Part shown: one piece after another, positions 8,672-18,645 of the stretch | Numbering within the stretch: position 1 is the first letter of the stretch | Layout of the letters: the number at the start of each line of letters is the position of its first letter | NCBI GenBank assembly: GCA_009692245.1 | Contig: SHZN01000004.1 | Location: 1-35,980 of the forward strand | Reading direction: 5' to 3' | Length of the DNA stretch: 35,980 nucleotides | Origin: Gammaproteobacteria bacterium | GTDB lineage: Bacteria; Pseudomonadota; Gammaproteobacteria; Steroidobacterales; Steroidobacteraceae | Made by a program: the position numbers and the translations under genes | Notes under the pieces: generated by a model | Told to the model about the DNA's origin: nothing | The model's input: the letters and a program-made list of their open reading frames with translations, nothing else | Database searches by the model: none

Positions 8672-9472
8672 GTGGATCCTATTCATGCCATCGTGCTGGC
8701 GATCGTGCAGGGGCTTTCAGAGTTCCTGCCAATCTCGAGCTCCGGCCACCTGATCCTGCTGCCGAATGTCCTCGGCTGGCCGGACCAGGGGCTCGCCTTC
8801 GATGTCGCAATCCACGTCGGCACGCTGGTCGCCGTCATCGGCTATTTCCGCGTGCAACTGCTGCAGATGACTCGCGCCTGGTTCGCCTCACTCGCCGGCC
8901 GCGGACTGACACCCGATGGCCGCCTCGCCTGGTGTGTCGTCATCGGCACGATTCCGGTGGGATTGGTGGGATTCGCCTTCGGCGATTTCATCGAGCAGAT
9001 GCTGCGCAACCCGTTGTTTGTCGCGGCGACGCTCGCGGGCTTCGGCATATTGATGTGGATTGCCGACCGGCTTGGAGCACAACGCCGCGATGAATACACG
9101 GTCGGCTGGCGCGATGCGCTCTTGATCGGTTGCGCGCAGGCGCTTGCGCTAATGCCCGGCACATCGCGTTCGGGCGTGACCATGACCATGGCGCGGACGC
9201 TGGGACTGACACGCGTTGGCGCCGCGCGCTTTTCATTCCTGCTGGCGGTGCCGGGTATCGCGATGGCGGGCGGCTGGGAGTTGCTGAAGCTGCTGACCGG
9301 GCCGGACGACGGCGCGGACTGGCCGATGATGGGCCTGGGTATCGCCGTGTCGGCCGTAACGGGCTATCTCTGCATCCACGTGCTGCTGAAGTTCATCACG
9401 AGCATCGGCCTGCTGCCCTTTGCGCTGTACCGCCTGGCGCTTGCGGCACTGATCGTGCTGATGTTCAGCTGA
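8672..9472 (+). CDS. uppP: Undecaprenyl-diphosphatase UppP (BacA)
   Basis: An integral membrane phosphatase that recycles undecaprenyl pyrophosphate, the lipid carrier of peptidoglycan and O-antigen units; overexpression gives bacitracin resistance. 266 aa, standard length. The two family motifs are clear: QGLSEFLPISSSGHL near the N-terminus and ALMPGTSRSGVTMT near residue 170. There are about seven hydrophobic segments, ending in LALAALIVLMF. The start is GTG at 8672, coding VDPIHAIVLAIVQG, where the family begins. It ends 10 nt before the convergent cca stop. Confidence 0.97.
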   Translation: MDPIHAIVLAIVQGLSEFLPISSSGHLILLPNVLGWPDQGLAFDVAIHVGTLVAVIGYFRVQLLQMTRAWFASLAGRGLTPDGRLAWCVVIGTIPVGLVGFAFGDFIEQMLRNPLFVAATLAGFGILMWIADRLGAQRRDEYTVGWRDALLIGCAQALALMPGTSRSGVTMTMARTLGLTRVGAARFSFLLAVPGIAMAGGWELLKLLTGPDDGADWPMMGLGIAVSAVTGYLCIHVLLKFITSIGLLPFALYRLALAALIVLMFS

Positions 9473-9482
9473 TCTGCCTGCT

Positions 9483-10697
9483 TCAATTCATCTGGCGAAG
9501 CGCGGCCAGGCGCCTGCGGCGCAGCAGCACGCCGATCTGTTCACCGGGGAGTCCCGCGCGATCGGCATCGTCCAGCGTGGTCGCGAGTGTCAAGGCGAGC
9601 GCGCGACTCAGGCGCTCGGCCTGCGGATATGGCCGCTGGCGCCAGCCGCCGCGGCCGCGATAGTCGGCCTCGAAGGCGAGCAGCAGTTCGCGAAAACGAT
9701 CGGGCCGGCGCATCGCGTCGCAGGCCTCGAGCAGTTCGAGCAGGGTCCGCGGCCGCAATTCCATCGCGCGGTTCGCGAGGCCATGCCAGCGCGCAGCGAG
9801 TTCCGCAAGATCCCGGTAATCGCCCGGGACGCGCAGGCGCGAAGCGAGCTCGTGCAACAGCGCCACTCCGCGTTCTTCGTGACCACGGTGGGTCGGCCAT
9901 TGCGAGCGCGGCGTGCGGCCCTTGCCGAGATCATGCATCAGCGCCGCAAACCGGACGCGTGGCTCGGGCGTCAGGTCGGCGGCCGCCTGCAGCACGAGTT
10001 CCATGTGCAGGCCGGTATCGATCTCGGGATGCCACCTTGAAGGTTGCGGCACGCCATAGAGCGCGTCCAGTTCCGGGTAGATGCGTGCGAGCGCGCCGCA
10101 GTCGTGCAGGAGCTTGAGCCAGGCCTCGGGCGCGGGCTCGGCCAGCGCACGTTCGGTCTCCTGCCAGACGCGCTCGGCGACGAGTGCGTCAACCTCGCCC
10201 GATGCGACCATTGCGCGCATGCGCAGAAGTGTCTCCGCCGCGACGCTGAATCCGAGCGGCTGGAACCGCGCCAGGAAACGCGCAACGCGCAGGATGCGCA
10301 CCGGGTCCTCGTCGAACGCTTCCGAAACATGGCGCAGTACGCGAGCCTCGAGGTCGCGCTGGCCGCAGCAAGGATCGATCAGCCTGCCGTCGGCGGCGCG
10401 CGCGATCGCATTGATCGTCAGGTCGCGCCGGCGCAGATCGTCTTCGAGCGTGACATCCGGCGAGAATCGCAATTCAAAACCATGGTAACCGTGGCCGGTC
10501 TTGCGCTCGGTGCGCGCGAGCGCGTATTCCTCGTTGGTGTCCGGGTGCAGGAATACGGGAAAATCGCGTCCGACCTTCCGGTAACCGGCGTCCAGCATCG
10601 CCTGCGGCGTACTGCCGACGACTACCCAGTCGCGCTCGCGCACTGCCCGGCCGAGCAGCTCGTCACGGACCGCGCCGCCGACCAGATAGACTTCCAT
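9483..10697 (-). CDS. cca: CCA-adding enzyme (tRNA nucleotidyltransferase), HD-domain type
   Basis: Adds or repairs the 3' CCA of tRNA. 404 aa. The nucleotidyltransferase head begins MEVYLVGGAVRDELLG, with the RRRDLTINAIA motif and the FDEDPVRILRVARFLARF helix that precedes the neck. The C-terminal half has an HD phosphohydrolase domain (AALMHDLGKGRTP and THRGHEERG), as in the E. coli enzyme, which adds phosphatase and phosphodiesterase activities. The start at 10697 gives the canonical MEVYLVGGAVRD. It is divergent from the aminopeptidase gene with only 6 bp between start codons, so their promoters must overlap the coding regions. Confidence 0.96.
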   Translation of the reverse strand: MEVYLVGGAVRDELLGRAVRERDWVVVGSTPQAMLDAGYRKVGRDFPVFLHPDTNEEYALARTERKTGHGYHGFELRFSPDVTLEDDLRRRDLTINAIARAADGRLIDPCCGQRDLEARVLRHVSEAFDEDPVRILRVARFLARFQPLGFSVAAETLLRMRAMVASGEVDALVAERVWQETERALAEPAPEAWLKLLHDCGALARIYPELDALYGVPQPSRWHPEIDTGLHMELVLQAAADLTPEPRVRFAALMHDLGKGRTPRSQWPTHRGHEERGVALLHELASRLRVPGDYRDLAELAARWHGLANRAMELRPRTLLELLEACDAMRRPDRFRELLLAFEADYRGRGGWRQRPYPQAERLSRALALTLATTLDDADRAGLPGEQIGVLLRRRRLAALRQMN

Positions 10698-10703
10698 CTC
10701 GCC

Positions 10704-11723
10704 ATGTTAACCGATGCCCAAACGCGCCTGATCGCGCGCCTCGCGCTCGCGGCAGGGGCCCTCGCGCTCTCGGGCTGCTATTACCTGCACCTGGCCGCGG
10801 GACAGATGGAAATGAACCGCCGCCGTGAGCCCATTGCCGAACTGGTCGCCCACGATGACACGGACGCGGCGCTGCGCCAAAGGCTCGACTACGTGAGCCG
10901 CGTGCGGGATTTCGCGGTCACTGAACTGGGACTGCCGGACAATGGCAGCTATCGCACTTATGCAGACCTGGGCCGGCCATTCGCGACCTGGAACCTGTTC
11001 GCGGCGCCCGAATTCTCGGTCAAGCCGCAGCACTGGTGCTTCCCGGTTGCCGGCTGCGTCGCCTACCGCGGATACTTCAAGGAAGAGCGCGCGGCCCGTG
11101 CGGCGCGGCACCTGGCGGACCGGGGCCAGGACGTCTACATTGGGCCTTCGCTTGCCTATTCGACGCTCGGGCATCTGCGCGATCCGGTACTCAATACGAT
11201 GCTTCGCTACGGTGACGCCGAACTCGCCGCGCTGATCTTCCACGAACTTGCGCACCAGGAGGCCTACGTGCCTGGTGACAGCGATTTCAACGAGGCATTC
11301 GCAACTGTCGTCGAAAACGAAGGCGCGCGCCGCTGGCTCACCCACCTCGGCCGCGACGACGAACTGACCGCCTTCAACGCGTCCAGCGGGCACGAACAGC
11401 AGCTTGCTGAACTAATGGTGGCCACCCGCGACCAATTGGCCACGATCTATGCAAGCGGCGAGCCCACCGAACAAATGCGCACCGCCAAGACCGCCGAATT
11501 GGCCCGCCTGCGCGACTCGCTGACGACACTCGGCCTCACATCCGCCGGTGACCTCAACAATGCCCGCCTCGCCGCCGTAGCCACCTACCACCGCTGCGTA
11601 CCTGCGCTTGCAGCACTGCTTGCGCAGCACAACGGTGACTTACCCGCTTTCTATTCGGCAATCCGGGCACTCGCCCACGATTCGGCAACCCGTTCCACAC
11701 TCTGCCCTGGCGACAGGCGCTGA
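10704..11723 (+). CDS. Predicted lipoprotein aminopeptidase (COG4324 type)
   Basis: 339 aa. The N-terminus has a hydrophobic segment ending in a lipobox (ALALSGC), so the mature protein is probably lipid-anchored in the envelope. A zinc-metallopeptidase motif HELAHQ sits near residue 180 in ALIFHELAHQEAYVPGD, followed by NEAFATVVENEGARRWL, which supplies the third ligand region. This pattern matches a proteobacterial family annotated as predicted aminopeptidase; its substrate is not known. The start ATG at 10704 was chosen because it places the signal peptide at the N-terminus; the ORF-track start at 10044 runs antisense through cca. A palindromic element follows the gene. Confidence 0.88.
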   Translation: MLTDAQTRLIARLALAAGALALSGCYYLHLAAGQMEMNRRREPIAELVAHDDTDAALRQRLDYVSRVRDFAVTELGLPDNGSYRTYADLGRPFATWNLFAAPEFSVKPQHWCFPVAGCVAYRGYFKEERAARAARHLADRGQDVYIGPSLAYSTLGHLRDPVLNTMLRYGDAELAALIFHELAHQEAYVPGDSDFNEAFATVVENEGARRWLTHLGRDDELTAFNASSGHEQQLAELMVATRDQLATIYASGEPTEQMRTAKTAELARLRDSLTTLGLTSAGDLNNARLAAVATYHRCVPALAALLAQHNGDLPAFYSAIRALAHDSATRSTLCPGDRR

Positions 11724-11759
11724 CCGCCAACGACTGACGCGACTCGACTTGCGACATCT

Positions 11760-11855
11760 CAGCGCTGCGAGCGAGGTGACGGGGTGTCCCCGAGCGAAGC
11801 ATAAAGTTCTGGCGGAGCGAGTGGGACACCACGTCGGATCCCGCTCGCAGCGCTG
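11760..11855. repeat. Large intergenic palindrome E1 with GAGCGA core
   Basis: Outer arms CAGCGCTGCGAGCG (11760-11773) and CGCTCGCAGCGCTG (11842-11855) are perfect 14-bp reverse complements. Nested inside are GGTGTCCC (11783-11790) and GGGACACC (11823-11830). The core between them carries two GAGCGA boxes 17 nt apart around ATAAAGTTC. It lies between two convergent genes, so it could act as a bidirectional terminator, but there is no T-tract. The core layout matches the other palindromes at 22478, 30683 and 30790. Confidence 0.85.
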
Positions 11856-11885
11856 GGCACCGCCGTGCTGCGCCTGTCGCTTTGA

Positions 11886-12848
11886 TCAGCGGCTAGCGCT
11901 CTGCCGATAGCATGAATTACGCCCGGCTACACCCTGATGACCGAGATATCGCGGCAGGATTGCAGTCAAGGATTGAGGGTGAATACCGAGGCGAGCCAGG
12001 CCATTGACTGTGCAGACACTATCGACAGTCAGCGAGCGATAGTTATCGGATGAGAAGGGCTTGCCGGGTACAAAGTCGCAGATCGCTGCTTGCAATCGGG
12101 AGGACCAGTCCGGCAGCCCGGCGATCGCGCGCCGCAAGCCAAGCTCATCACGCACCAGGCAGACGATCTCACGCAGCGTGAAACGATCAGGCCCGCAGAG
12201 CTGGTAGGACTCGCCGGCCGTTGCATCATCGACGAGTGCGCGCAGGAATGCCGCGACGACATCCTCGACCCAGACCGGCGCAAATCGCGCGCCGGGGCGC
12301 GCGAGCGGAAGGCCACCCGGGATCATGCGCAGGAGCCCGGCAAACCGGTTCACGAAGTCATCGCCGGGGCCAAAAATCACCGACGGCTGAAAAATTGTCC
12401 AGCGCAGGTCCGGGCCTGATTCCTCGCGGATGATTCGTTCCGCGGCACCCTTGCTCTTCAGGTAATGGCTTGCGCCGCGATCCGCATCGGCGTTGAGTGC
12501 ACTCATCTGCAACAGGCGGCCCACGCGCTGACTGCGGCAGGCGTCGACCAGCTTGCGGGCGAGATCCGTATGGACGCGCGCGAATCCGCTGCCGTCGCGG
12601 CCTTTTTCATTGAGGATGCCGACCAGATTGATGACCGCCTGCTGGCGGTCACAGAGGATGGCGAGCTGCCTGGGATCGCGCACGTCGGCGCCGATGAGGC
12701 GCAGCGAGGGGATCACTGACAGGTGCTGTGCCCGGGCGGGGTTACGGGTCGGCACAGTGATGCGCCAACCCTCTCGCGCAAGCGCCGCGCACAGCTGCGT
12801 GCCGATAAACCCCGAACCACCCAGCACGCAGATCGATCGCGCCGCCAT
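11886..12848 (-). CDS. Complex I NDUFA9-like / atypical SDR NAD(P)-binding protein
   Basis: 320 aa. The N-terminus ICVLGGSGFIGTQLCAAL is a Rossmann dinucleotide-binding motif of the extended/atypical SDR type. Further features are INLVGILNEKG, LLQMSALNADADRGASHYL and WTIFQPSVIFGPGDDFVNRF, characteristic of bacterial proteins annotated as complex I NDUFA9 subunit family. They resemble the mitochondrial accessory subunit but are not shown to be part of bacterial complex I. The catalytic YxxxK is present as YLKSK. It lies downstream of degQ on the same strand with a 35-bp gap and may be co-transcribed. The C-terminal ~30 residues look unrelated to the fold. Confidence 0.87.
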   Translation of the reverse strand: MAARSICVLGGSGFIGTQLCAALAREGWRITVPTRNPARAQHLSVIPSLRLIGADVRDPRQLAILCDRQQAVINLVGILNEKGRDGSGFARVHTDLARKLVDACRSQRVGRLLQMSALNADADRGASHYLKSKGAAERIIREESGPDLRWTIFQPSVIFGPGDDFVNRFAGLLRMIPGGLPLARPGARFAPVWVEDVVAAFLRALVDDATAGESYQLCGPDRFTLREIVCLVRDELGLRRAIAGLPDWSSRLQAAICDFVPGKPFSSDNYRSLTVDSVCTVNGLARLGIHPQSLTAILPRYLGHQGVAGRNSCYRQSASR

Positions 12849-12883
12849 GGCGCGATTATACGTTGCGCTGTGGCGTGACCGGA

Positions 12884-14227
<1,344 letters not shown>

Positions 14228-14361
14228 TGGGCGGGACCTCGGTGATGCTGGATGTCTGACCGGAGCCGATTGCCACAAGTTCCAATGCGCGGCGCGGCCA
14301 TTTTTCCGGTGTGCGAGCGATTGTGCGCGCGGACTCCGCATGTTTTATGGTGAATTCATGC

Positions 14362-14377
14362 ATACCAGATATTGTGT
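14362..14377. promoter_or_regulatory. NrdR-box-like palindrome (distal)
   Basis: ATACCAGATATTGTGT matches 13 of 16 positions of the NrdR box consensus as I remember it (acaCwAtATaTwGtgt), including all core positions. It lies 344 nt before nrdJa and 135 nt before degQ, about 180 bp from the proximal box. NrdR normally binds pairs of boxes about 31 bp apart, and no clear partner is present at that distance, so function is doubtful. Confidence 0.3.
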
Positions 14378-14501
14378 TGCGCAAAAAATTGGTCTGGACA
14401 CCAAATGACGCGCTGGCCTATCCGAAATAGCATGAAGTGCACTTTGTAAGTCATTGAAATACAAGCGTGTTTTTATGGGTGTTTTTTGGGAAAGGAAATC
14501 C

Positions 14502-14529
14502 TTGACACCAACCGGTATGCGAAAATAAT
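14502..14529 (+). promoter_or_regulatory. Sigma70-type promoter for nrdJa-nrdJb
   Basis: TTGACA at 14502-14507 is a perfect -35 and AATAAT at 14524-14529 matches the -10 at 5 of 6 positions, with a 16-nt spacer. The stretch from about 14340 to 14535 is visibly AT-richer than the rest of the window. The predicted transcript would have a leader of about 170 nt before the nrdJa ATG, in which I see no clear structure beyond the NrdR-like box. Confidence 0.6.
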
Positions 14530-14541
14530 TTAACAGCCCTG

Positions 14542-14557
14542 ACACAACATCTTGTGG
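14542..14557. promoter_or_regulatory. NrdR-box-like palindrome (proximal)
   Basis: ACACAACATCTTGTGG is a near-palindrome (CACAA-CATC-TTGTG) that matches 13 of 16 positions of the NrdR consensus as remembered, including every core position. It lies 13 nt after the -10 element, so a bound repressor would overlap the transcription start. The sequence one box-spacing upstream (from 14510) is a poor match, so the usual pair is not obvious. Confidence 0.45.
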
Positions 14558-14705
14558 TCGCTGGTGTGAACACGGTGGGTGTCAGCAAAAGAGTCAGGGA
14601 GCCTAACGAACTCGATGCCACGCAGCGGCGCATTGCGCCGGGCAGGCCTCGATTTCTCCGGCATTTGTACAAGACCGCTGTATTCAGGGGAGCGTCGCAG
14701 AGAAA

Positions 14706-16853
14706 ATGAGCACCGCGGTCAAGATCGAGCCGAAGGACGTGGACCAGATATCGTTTCAGGATGCTTCGCTCGACATCTGGGACCGGAAGTACCGGTTGAT
14801 TGCCAAGGACGGCTCCCCGATCGACGTCACGATGGACGACACCTGGCGTCGCGTCGCGACAGCACTCGCCGGCGTCGAGGACGAGCGCGTGCGCGAGCAA
14901 TGGAACGAGCGCTTTCTGTGGGCACTGCGCAAGGGCGCGATTCCGGCGGGCCGCATCATGTCGAATGCCGGCGCGCTCGCGCACAAGCCCGCGACCTCGA
15001 CGATCAATTGCACGGTCTCCGGCACGGTCCGCGACTCGATGGACGATATCCTGCACAAGGTCCACGAGGCGGGCCTGACGCTGAAGGCCGGTTGCGGCAT
15101 CGGCTACGAATTCTCGACGTTGCGGCCGCGCGGAGCCTATGTTTCCGGCGCCGGCGCGCATACCTCGGGCCCGATGTCGTTCATGGATATCTATGACCGC
15201 ATGTGCTTCACCGTGTCGTCGGCAGGCGGCAGGCGCGGTGCACAGATGGGCACCTTCGACGTCGGTCATCCGGATGCAGTCGACTTCATCCGCGCCAAGC
15301 GCGAGAACGGCCGGCTGCGGCAATTCAACCTGTCGCTGTTGGTGACCGACGAATTCATCGAGGCCGTGCGCAGCGATCGCGAGTGGCTGCTTGCCTTCCC
15401 GCTGCCGGCGCGCGAATACGATCCCGAGCAGCACGATCTCGAGGACCGGCACAGCTTCGTGTGGCGCGAGTGGCCCGATATCGAGGGCTACGTGACAAAC
15501 GAAGACGGCCTGGTCGCCTGCCGCGTCTACAAGACCCTGCCGGCGCGGCGCCTGTGGGACGTCATCATGACGTCCACCTACGATTTTGCCGAGCCGGGCT
15601 TCGTGTTGATCGACCGGGTCAACGAGATGAACAACAACTGGTGGTGCGAGAACATCCGCGCGACCAACCCCTGTGGCGAGCAGCCGCTGCCCCCGTACGG
15701 CTCATGCCTGCTGGGTTCGGTCAACCTGACGCGATTCGTGCGCCAGCCATTCACCGATGAGGCGAAGTTCGACTGGGACGAGTACCGCGAGGTCGTGCGC
15801 GTGTTCACGCGCATGCTCGATAATGTCGTCGAGATCAATGGCCTGCCGCTCGGCCGGCAGCGCGAGGAAATCGCGCGCAAGCGCCGCCATGGCATGGGAT
15901 TCCTGGGCCTCGGCTCGGCGATCACGATGCTTGGCATGAAATACGGCGCGCCTGAATCGGTCTCATTCACCGAGAATGTCGCGCGCGAGATGGCGATTGC
16001 CGGCTGGGAGGCGGGCGTCGCTCTCGCCCGCGAGAAGGGCCCGGCACCGATCATGAATGAGGAATTCGCGGTCACCCGGGCGATGCTGCGCCGGCGTCCG
16101 GAGATGGCCCGTGACGGCTGGAAGATCGGCGATCGCGTCCCGGGACGCGTGCTGCACGCCCGTTACAGCCGCTATATGCGCCGCCTCGCGGAAACAGCGC
16201 CGGAACTCGTCAAGGAAGTCGAGACCGTGGGTGCGCGCTTTACGCACCACTCGTCGATCGCGCCGACCGGCACGATTTCGCTGTCACTCGCGAACAATGC
16301 GTCGAATGGCATCGAGCCCTCATTTGCGCACTACTATTTCCGCAATGTGATCCGCGAAGGCAAGAAGTCGAAGGAGCGCGTCGACGTTTATTCCTTCGAG
16401 CTGCTGGCTTATCGCGAGATGGTCAATCCGCGCGCGATGCCCGGCTCGACGACGGCGGGCGAACGCCTGCCGGATTACTTCATCACCGCCGAAGACATCG
16501 GGCCGCGCGAGCACGTGGACATCCAGGCCGCGGCGCAGAAATGGGTCGATTCATCGATCTCGAAGACCGCGAATGTGCCGACCGATTTCAACTACGAGGA
16601 ATTCAAGGACATCTACCTGTACGCCCACGAAAAGGGGCTGAAGGGCTGCACGACATTCCGCTTCAATCCGGAGGCGCACCAGGGTGTGCTGGTCAAGGAG
16701 GATGACCTCCAGAACACGACCTATGTGTTCACTCTCGAGGACGGCAGCGAGATCGAGGCGAAGGGTGACCAGGAGATCGAGTACGACGGCGAGGTGCATA
16801 CCGCCGCGAACCTGTTCGATGCGCTGAAAGAAGGCTACTACGGCAGGTTCTGA
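14706..16853 (+). CDS. nrdJa: Class II (B12-dependent) ribonucleotide reductase, catalytic subunit NrdJa
   Basis: Adenosylcobalamin-dependent reductase that makes deoxyribonucleotides with or without oxygen. 715 aa. The catalytic pattern is complete: an early redox cysteine in TSTINCTVSG, the thiyl-radical motif ATNPCGEQPLPPYGSC with NPCGE and the partner cysteine in GSC, the finger-loop region MGFLGLGSAITMLGMKYG, and the phosphate-binding SSIAPTGTISL. The usual C-terminal reducing tail is missing because it is encoded by nrdJb, which starts 16 bp downstream. This split architecture and spacing match what is described for Pseudomonas. The start ATG at 14706 has a weak purine-rich upstream (GAGAAA). 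Confidence 0.95.
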   Translation: MSTAVKIEPKDVDQISFQDASLDIWDRKYRLIAKDGSPIDVTMDDTWRRVATALAGVEDERVREQWNERFLWALRKGAIPAGRIMSNAGALAHKPATSTINCTVSGTVRDSMDDILHKVHEAGLTLKAGCGIGYEFSTLRPRGAYVSGAGAHTSGPMSFMDIYDRMCFTVSSAGGRRGAQMGTFDVGHPDAVDFIRAKRENGRLRQFNLSLLVTDEFIEAVRSDREWLLAFPLPAREYDPEQHDLEDRHSFVWREWPDIEGYVTNEDGLVACRVYKTLPARRLWDVIMTSTYDFAEPGFVLIDRVNEMNNNWWCENIRATNPCGEQPLPPYGSCLLGSVNLTRFVRQPFTDEAKFDWDEYREVVRVFTRMLDNVVEINGLPLGRQREEIARKRRHGMGFLGLGSAITMLGMKYGAPESVSFTENVAREMAIAGWEAGVALAREKGPAPIMNEEFAVTRAMLRRRPEMARDGWKIGDRVPGRVLHARYSRYMRRLAETAPELVKEVETVGARFTHHSSIAPTGTISLSLANNASNGIEPSFAHYYFRNVIREGKKSKERVDVYSFELLAYREMVNPRAMPGSTTAGERLPDYFITAEDIGPREHVDIQAAAQKWVDSSISKTANVPTDFNYEEFKDIYLYAHEKGLKGCTTFRFNPEAHQGVLVKEDDLQNTTYVFTLEDGSEIEAKGDQEIEYDGEVHTAANLFDALKEGYYGRF

Positions 16854-16869
16854 GGGCGGGGCAAGGATC

Positions 16870-17589
16870 ATGGACATGAGCAGAATCAAGTTCGACAAGA
16901 AGATCGTGAAGTACCGGGTGCAAAAACCCGAGCCGGACAAGGCCGCCGCGGGCCAGCTGCGCGACGGCAAGGCCCGCAAGGACGGCGGCGGCAAGGTCGT
17001 GTGGATGCACGAGAAGCTCGAGCGCCCCGAGGTGCTGATCGGCTCGACTTACAAGATCAAGACCCCGGTCTCCGACCACGCGATGTACCTGACGATCAAC
17101 GACATCATGCTGAATGAGGGCACCGAGCACGAGCATCGCCGGCCCTTCGAGATCTTCATCAACTCGAAGAATCTCGACCATTTCCAGTGGATCGTCGCGC
17201 TGACCCGCATCATCTCGGCCGTGTTCCGCAAGGGCGGCGACGTCGTATTCCTGATCGAGGAACTCAAGGCGGTCTTCGACCCGCGTGGTGGCTACTGGCA
17301 GCCCGGAGGCAAGTTCATGCCGTCGATCGTGGCCGAGATCGGTTACGTGGTCGAACGGCACCTGCAGTCCATCGGCCTGATGAAGGTGCCGGAGATGGAC
17401 GCAGCGCGCCTGCTGCTGATCGAGTCCAAGCGCCACGAATGGGAACAGCGCAATCGCCAGACGGACGCATTTGCCAAGACCAGCTACCCCGAGGGTGCGC
17501 AGCTTTGCGTGAAGTGCAATACGGCAGCGGTTGTCATGATGGACGGCTGCATGACATGCCTCGCCTGCGGCGAGTCGAAGTGCGGCTAG
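16870..17589 (+). CDS. nrdJb: Class II ribonucleotide reductase, C-terminal subunit NrdJb
   Basis: 239 aa. This is the separate C-terminal part of a split class II reductase. The first ~190 residues (for example HEHRRPFEIFINSKNLDHF, ALTRIISAVFRKGGDVVFL) are homologous to the distal half of unsplit NrdJ. The C-terminus CVKCNTAAVVMMDGCMTC ... CGESKCG is a zinc-ribbon-like arrangement ending in a CxxC-type redox tail, which should re-reduce the active-site disulfide of NrdJa. It follows nrdJa after 16 bp with a GGGGCAAGGATC leader, so both are presumably on one mRNA. A rho-independent terminator follows about 80 bp later. Confidence 0.93.
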   Translation: MDMSRIKFDKKIVKYRVQKPEPDKAAAGQLRDGKARKDGGGKVVWMHEKLERPEVLIGSTYKIKTPVSDHAMYLTINDIMLNEGTEHEHRRPFEIFINSKNLDHFQWIVALTRIISAVFRKGGDVVFLIEELKAVFDPRGGYWQPGGKFMPSIVAEIGYVVERHLQSIGLMKVPEMDAARLLLIESKRHEWEQRNRQTDAFAKTSYPEGAQLCVKCNTAAVVMMDGCMTCLACGESKCG

Positions 17590-17668
17590 TTGGAATGATT
17601 TTGATCCACGCGCGTGCCGGGTCCCCGCCCGGCGGCACCTGACAACAGGAGCTGCGCGTGCACTCCCA

Positions 17669-17692
17669 GGCGGCCTTCGGGCCGCCTTTTTT
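17669..17692 (+). terminator. Rho-independent terminator after nrdJa-nrdJb
   Basis: GGCGGCC - TTCG - GGCCGCC followed by six T (17687-17692): a perfect 7-bp GC stem with a stable tetraloop and a U-tract on the plus strand. It closes the nrdJ unit and separates it from the lipoprotein gene at 17715. Confidence 0.92.
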
Positions 17693-17714
17693 CCGGCGAC
17701 CCGGGTGCAACAGG

Positions 17715-18077
17715 ATGCGAACGCTGATATTGCTCGCGCTGGCTGCGACTGTGGCCTGCACGACGCAGCGCATTTACCCGGGGCCCGGGGCGTCGCCGGA
17801 AGCGGGCGCGATTGTGCGTGCTGATCCCGCATTCTCTGCCGGGCTGCCAGTGCAAGTGCGCTTGCGAAAGGCGGGGGACCGCAGGATTTCGCTGGGCGCG
17901 AGCGCCATCGAGCTGCCACCGGGCCGGCATGACCTGCTGGTGGATTGCCGCGTACTTGAAAGCGGCGTGACACGCCGGTTCGTGGTCGAAGCCGATCTTG
18001 AGGCTGGCCGCGAATACCGCCTCGTGGCGCGCGCATCGGCGCGAAATTGTGATGCGGTCGAATTGATCGAGCAGTGA
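17715..18077 (+). CDS. Small putative lipoprotein, function unknown
   Basis: 120 aa from ATG 17715. The N-terminus MRTLILLALAATVAC is a short signal sequence with a plausible lipobox ending at cysteine 15. The mature part has alternating strand-like stretches (VQVRLRKAGDRRISLGASAI, LPPGRHDLLVDCRV, FVVEADLEAGREYRLVARA), resembling small beta-rich proteins that carry a PEGA-like or transthyretin-like pattern, but I do not recognise a family. The ORF-track start at 17658 lies before the terminator and is unlikely. It is followed by an L,D-transpeptidase gene 40 bp later, so an envelope role is a reasonable guess only. Confidence 0.65.
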   Translation: MRTLILLALAATVACTTQRIYPGPGASPEAGAIVRADPAFSAGLPVQVRLRKAGDRRISLGASAIELPPGRHDLLVDCRVLESGVTRRFVVEADLEAGREYRLVARASARNCDAVELIEQ

Positions 18078-18117
18078 GGGGCGATTGTTTGCCTGCGGCG
18101 CTATACTCTCGCGCCGA

Positions 18118-18645
18118 ATGGCCCAAGTGTTGCTCAAGTCAGGATTTTTCGCGGCGCTGCTCGCGTTGCCCGCCTGCGCCGACTCGATTGCCGAGCGGGT
18201 TGCACCGGGTGGAATGCTTGTGCCGGCCGATCGCGTGATCGTGCATAAGTCCGAGCGCCGCATGGAGCTTCAACGGGATGGCCGCACGATTGCGAATTAC
18301 AAGGTCTCCCTTGGCCTCAATCCGAATGGCCACAAGCAGCGCGAGGGAGATTTCCGCACTCCGGAGGGCAGCTACCGGCTGACGCGCCGCAACACGCGCA
18401 GCGATTTTTTCCTGTCCGTGCTGGTCTCCTATCCCGAGCCCACCGATGTCGCGCTCGCGCGTCGCAACGGCTGGTCGCCCGGCGGGCTGATCATGGTGCA
18501 TGGCCTGCCGAACCTGCCGAAGTACCCGCACGATCGCTACCTGAACACCGACTGGACCGACGGCTGCATCGCGCTGTCTAATGAGGACATGCTCGATTTC
18601 TGGTTACTTACCGGATCCGGTACGCTGATCGAGATCCGGCCGTGA
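18118..18645 (+). CDS. L,D-transpeptidase / YkuD-domain protein (YafK-like)
   Basis: 175 aa. The N-terminus has a hydrophobic export segment (SGFFAALLALPACADS). The YkuD domain begins VPADRVIVHKSERRMELQRD and contains the catalytic motif as MVHGLPNLP followed by NTDWTDGCIALSN, i.e. HG then [S/T]xGC with the nucleophilic cysteine. Such enzymes form 3-3 cross-links or attach or release proteins on peptidoglycan in the periplasm. The KYPHDRYLNTDWTDGCIA arrangement is closer to the short YafK (DpaA) type, which acts on Braun-lipoprotein links, but that is inference. The start at 18118 is preferred because it leads straight into the signal peptide. It overlaps ppnN by 4 nt (GTGA). Confidence 0.88.
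   Translation: MAQVLLKSGFFAALLALPACADSIAERVAPGGMLVPADRVIVHKSERRMELQRDGRTIANYKVSLGLNPNGHKQREGDFRTPEGSYRLTRRNTRSDFFLSVLVSYPEPTDVALARRNGWSPGGLIMVHGLPNLPKYPHDRYLNTDWTDGCIALSNEDMLDFWLLTGSGTLIEIRP

Noticed and set aside
7478-8686. 402-aa minus-strand ORF
   Set aside because: Antisense to the MidA-type methyltransferase gene.
14345-14545. 66-aa minus-strand ORF in the degQ-nrdJ gap
   Set aside because: It overlaps the promoter and both NrdR-like boxes, has no ribosome-binding site, and its existence is explained by the local AT-rich sequence.
14575-14640. Possible cobalamin riboswitch before the B12-dependent nrdJ (AGTCAGGGAGCC resembles a B12 box)
   Set aside because: The other conserved parts of a cobalamin riboswitch are not seen, and such switches normally repress B12-independent genes, not nrdJ.
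16729-18126. 465-aa minus-strand ORF
   Set aside because: Antisense to nrdJb and running through the nrdJ terminator; composition is not protein-like.
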